The notes beneath the pieces are model-generated. The model ran no database searches, was not told the origin of the DNA, and saw nothing but the letters and a program-made list of their open reading frames with translations. A stretch of DNA of 37,500 nucleotides from Apostichopus japonicus (Eukaryota; Echinodermata; Holothuroidea; Aspidochirotida; Stichopodidae): contig NC_092576.1 of assembly GCF_037975245.1 (NCBI RefSeq), positions 8,175,001 through 8,212,500 on the forward strand, read 5' to 3'. Of the stretch, positions 34,917-37,500 are shown piece by piece; position 1 is the stretch's first letter; the number at the start of each line of letters is the position of its first letter. The position numbers and the translations under genes are program-made.

Positions 34917-35102
34917 ATTGTGTAAAAGTAAGTTGGCCTGACGTTTCGATCCTAGCAGGATCTTCTTCAGAGGCTAAATGACAAGTAACAGAAACAGAAG
35001 GGACAAAAACACGCGCACAGAATACAGTCGACAAGTTAATGAGCACGGTGAACACAATGAGAAAGATGAAAGGGGATTATAAGTAGACAAGGGATGGAGA
35101 TA
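34917..35102 (-). mobile_element. Hammerhead-motif repeat, copy B
   Basis: Inverted, better preserved relative of the block at 21772-21960. It ends on the minus strand with gtcatttagcctctgaagaag, gatcctgctaggatc and gaaacgtcaggc, then an A-rich tail. To its right (to about 35285) the minus strand is pyrimidine-rich, perhaps an extension of the element. Probably non-autonomous; no coding capacity seen. Confidence 0.7.
34936..34974 (-). ncRNA. Hammerhead-ribozyme-like motif (copy B)
   Basis: Reading the minus strand: stem I gcct (34974-34971) pairs with aggc (34939-34936). The core is ctgaaga (34970-34964), fitting CUGANGA. One extra A follows, then stem II gatcc/ggatc with loop tgcta, then gaaac directly joined to gtc. 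That leaves a stem III of only two pairs (A-U, C-G) without a loop. Hammerheads with tiny stem III, acting as dimers, are known from Penelope-like elements. The extra A before stem II is a deviation. Confidence 0.5.
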
Positions 35103-35289
35103 AGCAAGCAACAGGGGAAGAGGAGAAGTAGGAGATAAACAGTGGAGGGACAAAGAGAGGATTAAAGGAACAGGGTAGGGAATAAACTGGAGAGGAACAA
35201 AGACAGAAAAGTGTGGAGAAAAAAAGGAGCTGTGAGAAGAAGAGTGAAGGGGGGGGCGGTAACAAGGGGAGAAGGAGTGGGGGACTTTT

Positions 35290-36620
35290 TTTTAGTATTG
35301 ATTTTCCCTTATTAATTGTCTTTAATTTTAATTTATTTTGAATTCCCCCCCCCACCAATCTATTTTAATATAAATTTAAGAAAGGCTGGTTCTTCTACCT
35401 TTTAAAATCCTATTTGATTTGGGTTTAAGCAATCGACTCACCAAAGCACCCGTCGAATTTAACGGTACTAGCAACACTGGCTGGAGGCTTTGAGATTCGT
35501 AATAAAGGATTTGTGTATATTCAGCATGAGTTGGAAACTTCCCGAAATGTAATCTTTCAGCGTCGTTATTCCAGCAGCTCCCTGGTTATTCTACCATGTG
35601 GTTTAGGTGCAGGATGTACTAGATAGTACTTGGATTATATGGCGGTTTGTCAGTGTTATCGATAGCAAAGGGGGAAGGAAGTATGAATGAGAATGAACTT
35701 TTTCTATGTAACCTATGCATGAGGTAACAGACACTTATAACTATAGTTGACAGACAAATCAAACATGAATACATCAAAAATCAAGTGACATAATGACACT
35801 TGAATAATAGAGAGGGCGAAAAGGTGATCATTTAGCTCCAGGAAATATTCAGTCCAATCGCAGAACGCGGTCGTCGGTATTTCGATCCCCGATGTGGACG
35901 GAGACAGGTTGACCCACCGCTCTTTTCTCACCCTCTTCCTTACCCCACCTTAATCCCTTTCACTCAGCCAACAAGTACCTTTGTTTAAGATCAGAACCAA
36001 ATGTATCAACTAGTAAAGGAATGATGTCTCTTCCCGAAAACCTCAATATTATAATTTTTGACCCATTAAAAAACATAACAACACCAACCCCTTCCTTGAC
36101 CTTTGTGATAAATTAACTTTGGCCAATTGAATTGTTTAGTCAATGACGGGGGTCAATGTAAACAATAACATATCAATAAAGGTGTTTAACATATTGTATA
36201 CCTCCTAAAATTGTATCAACATTTTACGAAGTTAGCCTTCGTATATAAAAAGATCGTTACTGTACCTAAAATGTACCTGCATGCTACCTGCATGTATGAA
36301 CATGCAGGTACAGTTCTGTTTTAATATACAGTTTTTCTCTCTGTACAATATCACCAGGTTGACCATCCTTTCAGTTCAATACCAGAAATGGTCAGTTCAA
36401 CACCAGGAGTTCATTGTCTGAAATCTTTAATGGCTCTTTACGAAACTGTCATTTTTTTAAACTGTAATTTTATGTCATGTCAGAACGAGGGATACACAGA
36501 CTGAGTAATGTTGATAATCAAAACGCACAGGTTATAACTAGCTTGGATGAAAACATTCACACGGTTGAAAGTTCCGTAACTTTTGTAGACAATTGTGTAA
36601 TACTAACACAATGGTCAAGT
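35290..36620. other. Gene-free interval
   Basis: No supported gene. It includes a short C-run at 35345-35354 and a hairpin at 36272-36312. The frames at 35713-35931 and 36477-36680 show no domain. Confidence 0.4.
36272..36312. repeat. Hairpin with two competing 5' arms
   Basis: tgtacctgcatg (36272-36283) and tacctgcatg (36285-36294) are both complementary to catgcaggtaca (36301-36312). The inner arm gives a 10-pair stem with a 6-base loop. Confidence 0.7.
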
Positions 36621-36627
36621 TCATTTG

Positions 36628-36912
36628 TTGGACAAACGCTCGTTGAATTCACTCAACTTACATCTAATCAGACAGCATAAATATGGATATTTTACCATCA
36701 AGATTCATTGACCTGTTTTTTTAGTTTATTCTTTAATCTTTTAAATAAATGAAGTAAACAAAGAAAGGTCCTATTGGTTTTTTGGACAGTGGTTTCATTG
36801 AATTCACTCGACTTGCATCCAATCGATCAGCAGCATATGTATGGAAATATTTCCATCAAGAGTTCTTTTCCTGATTTTGTTTTAAGTCCTTTGTAATTAA
36901 ATAAACTTAATT
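36628..36912 (+). repeat. Diverged tandem duplication (about 155 bp)
   Basis: Two adjacent related blocks, about 36628-36756 and 36783-36912. Each has ttggaca, then gaattcactc, acttacatc or acttgcatcc, catcaaga, and an aaataaa-type end. Origin unknown. Confidence 0.65.
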
Positions 36913-37382
36913 TAAGTGTTATGTGCACAAGATAGATGACCCTTTCACCGAGCAGTCAAACATAACTTATATGATAATGTGTGCACACTTAAGTATGTAT
37001 ATGTGACTCCTGGCCTCTATTTACATGTATAAGGGAGGCATTAATGAGTATACCATGAACGGAAAGCGTGCATACTTCTTGCAAATATTACACCTTGAAA
37101 CGGAATTCGTATTTCCACAGTTGGTTCTATACAATGGCAATGAACCTTGTATAATAGTTTTAAGCTTCGTTTGACATAGCTTCACAGAATATATCTGTAC
37201 ATAATTGCCGACGGGGAAAGCGATCTGTTTAACATTCAATTAAAGGTCAAAACAGATGACCCTCTGATATGAGTAAACAGATGAGTTGCTGGTTAGATAT
37301 ACATGGTGAAGAGTTTCGTAGATGAACACATTCAAAATCGTTTAAAATATCAACTGAATGTTTAAATCATTAAAAAAAAGGT

Positions 37383-37500
37383 GTTTAAATGCTCATAGGC
37401 GTACGGGACCATTTCAGTTTGGGGGGGCAGAACTTTTTGTGCCCGAAAGTTCCCGTGACACTATCTAAGCGGAGCGCCACCATCGGTTGGCGCGTAGCGT
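37383..37500. repeat. Probable edge of an interspersed repeat
   Basis: From cataggcgtacggg onward the base composition turns GC-rich, with a run of G and the phrases gtgcccgaaagttcccg and gcggagcgccacc, unlike the surroundings. It is cut by the window end, so its type cannot be set. Confidence 0.3.

Noticed and set aside
35077-35358. Pro/Ser/Leu-rich open frame on the minus strand
   Set aside because: Low-complexity translation of the pyrimidine-rich side of the hammerhead repeat.

Overview
This is AT-rich nuclear DNA from an animal. The genes are split into small exons with GT/AG introns. The window holds microsatellites, minisatellites, a 242-bp satellite, and debris of Penelope-like, L2/CR1-like, hAT and SINE-like elements. 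A secreted CAP-EGF-like-ShKT protein and a multi-Ig membrane protein point to an invertebrate deuterostome. An echinoderm, perhaps a sea cucumber, is my best guess, but it rests on general look and not on a database match.

Left part (1-14.1 kb): a degraded Penelope-like retroelement 3' end (minus strand, about 484-1139) is followed by two tandem copies of one gene. Copy 2 (plus strand, 7310-13692) is intact. Eight exons joined only by phase-1 introns give a 606-residue type I membrane protein: signal peptide, five Ig-like domains, one transmembrane helix and a 9-residue cytoplasmic tail. Copy 1 (plus strand, 1358 to about 4926) is a pseudogene. It has a lost splice donor, in-frame stops, a net -2 frameshift, and a deletion of the exons for Ig5, stalk and membrane anchor. 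An L2/CR1-like LINE fragment sits in copy 2 only and so landed after the duplication.

Middle (14.4-18.9 kb): a seven-unit array of a 242-bp satellite lies just 3' of the Ig gene, followed by gene-free AT-rich DNA.

Right-centre (18966-28817, minus strand): an eight-exon gene encodes a secreted 367-residue protein with signal peptide, CAP domain, cysteine-rich hinge, EGF-like segment, ShKT-like domain and a Thr/Ser/acidic tail. Its introns hold a pentanucleotide array, a repeat carrying a hammerhead-ribozyme-like motif, a degenerate repeat array with nuclear-receptor DR1-like sites, a complete 400-bp hAT-type MITE, a SINE-like fragment and a TA-rich palindrome.

Right part (28.8-37.5 kb): mostly non-coding. 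It has a (GAT)n tract, a 35-bp minisatellite array with decayed edges, a possible first exon of an unknown membrane protein (minus, 34224-34530), a second and better preserved hammerhead-like repeat copy (minus, near 34936-34974), and a diverged 155-bp tandem duplication. The most interesting objects are the Ig receptor locus, with its unusual cysteine pattern and birth-and-death history, and the hammerhead-like motif.
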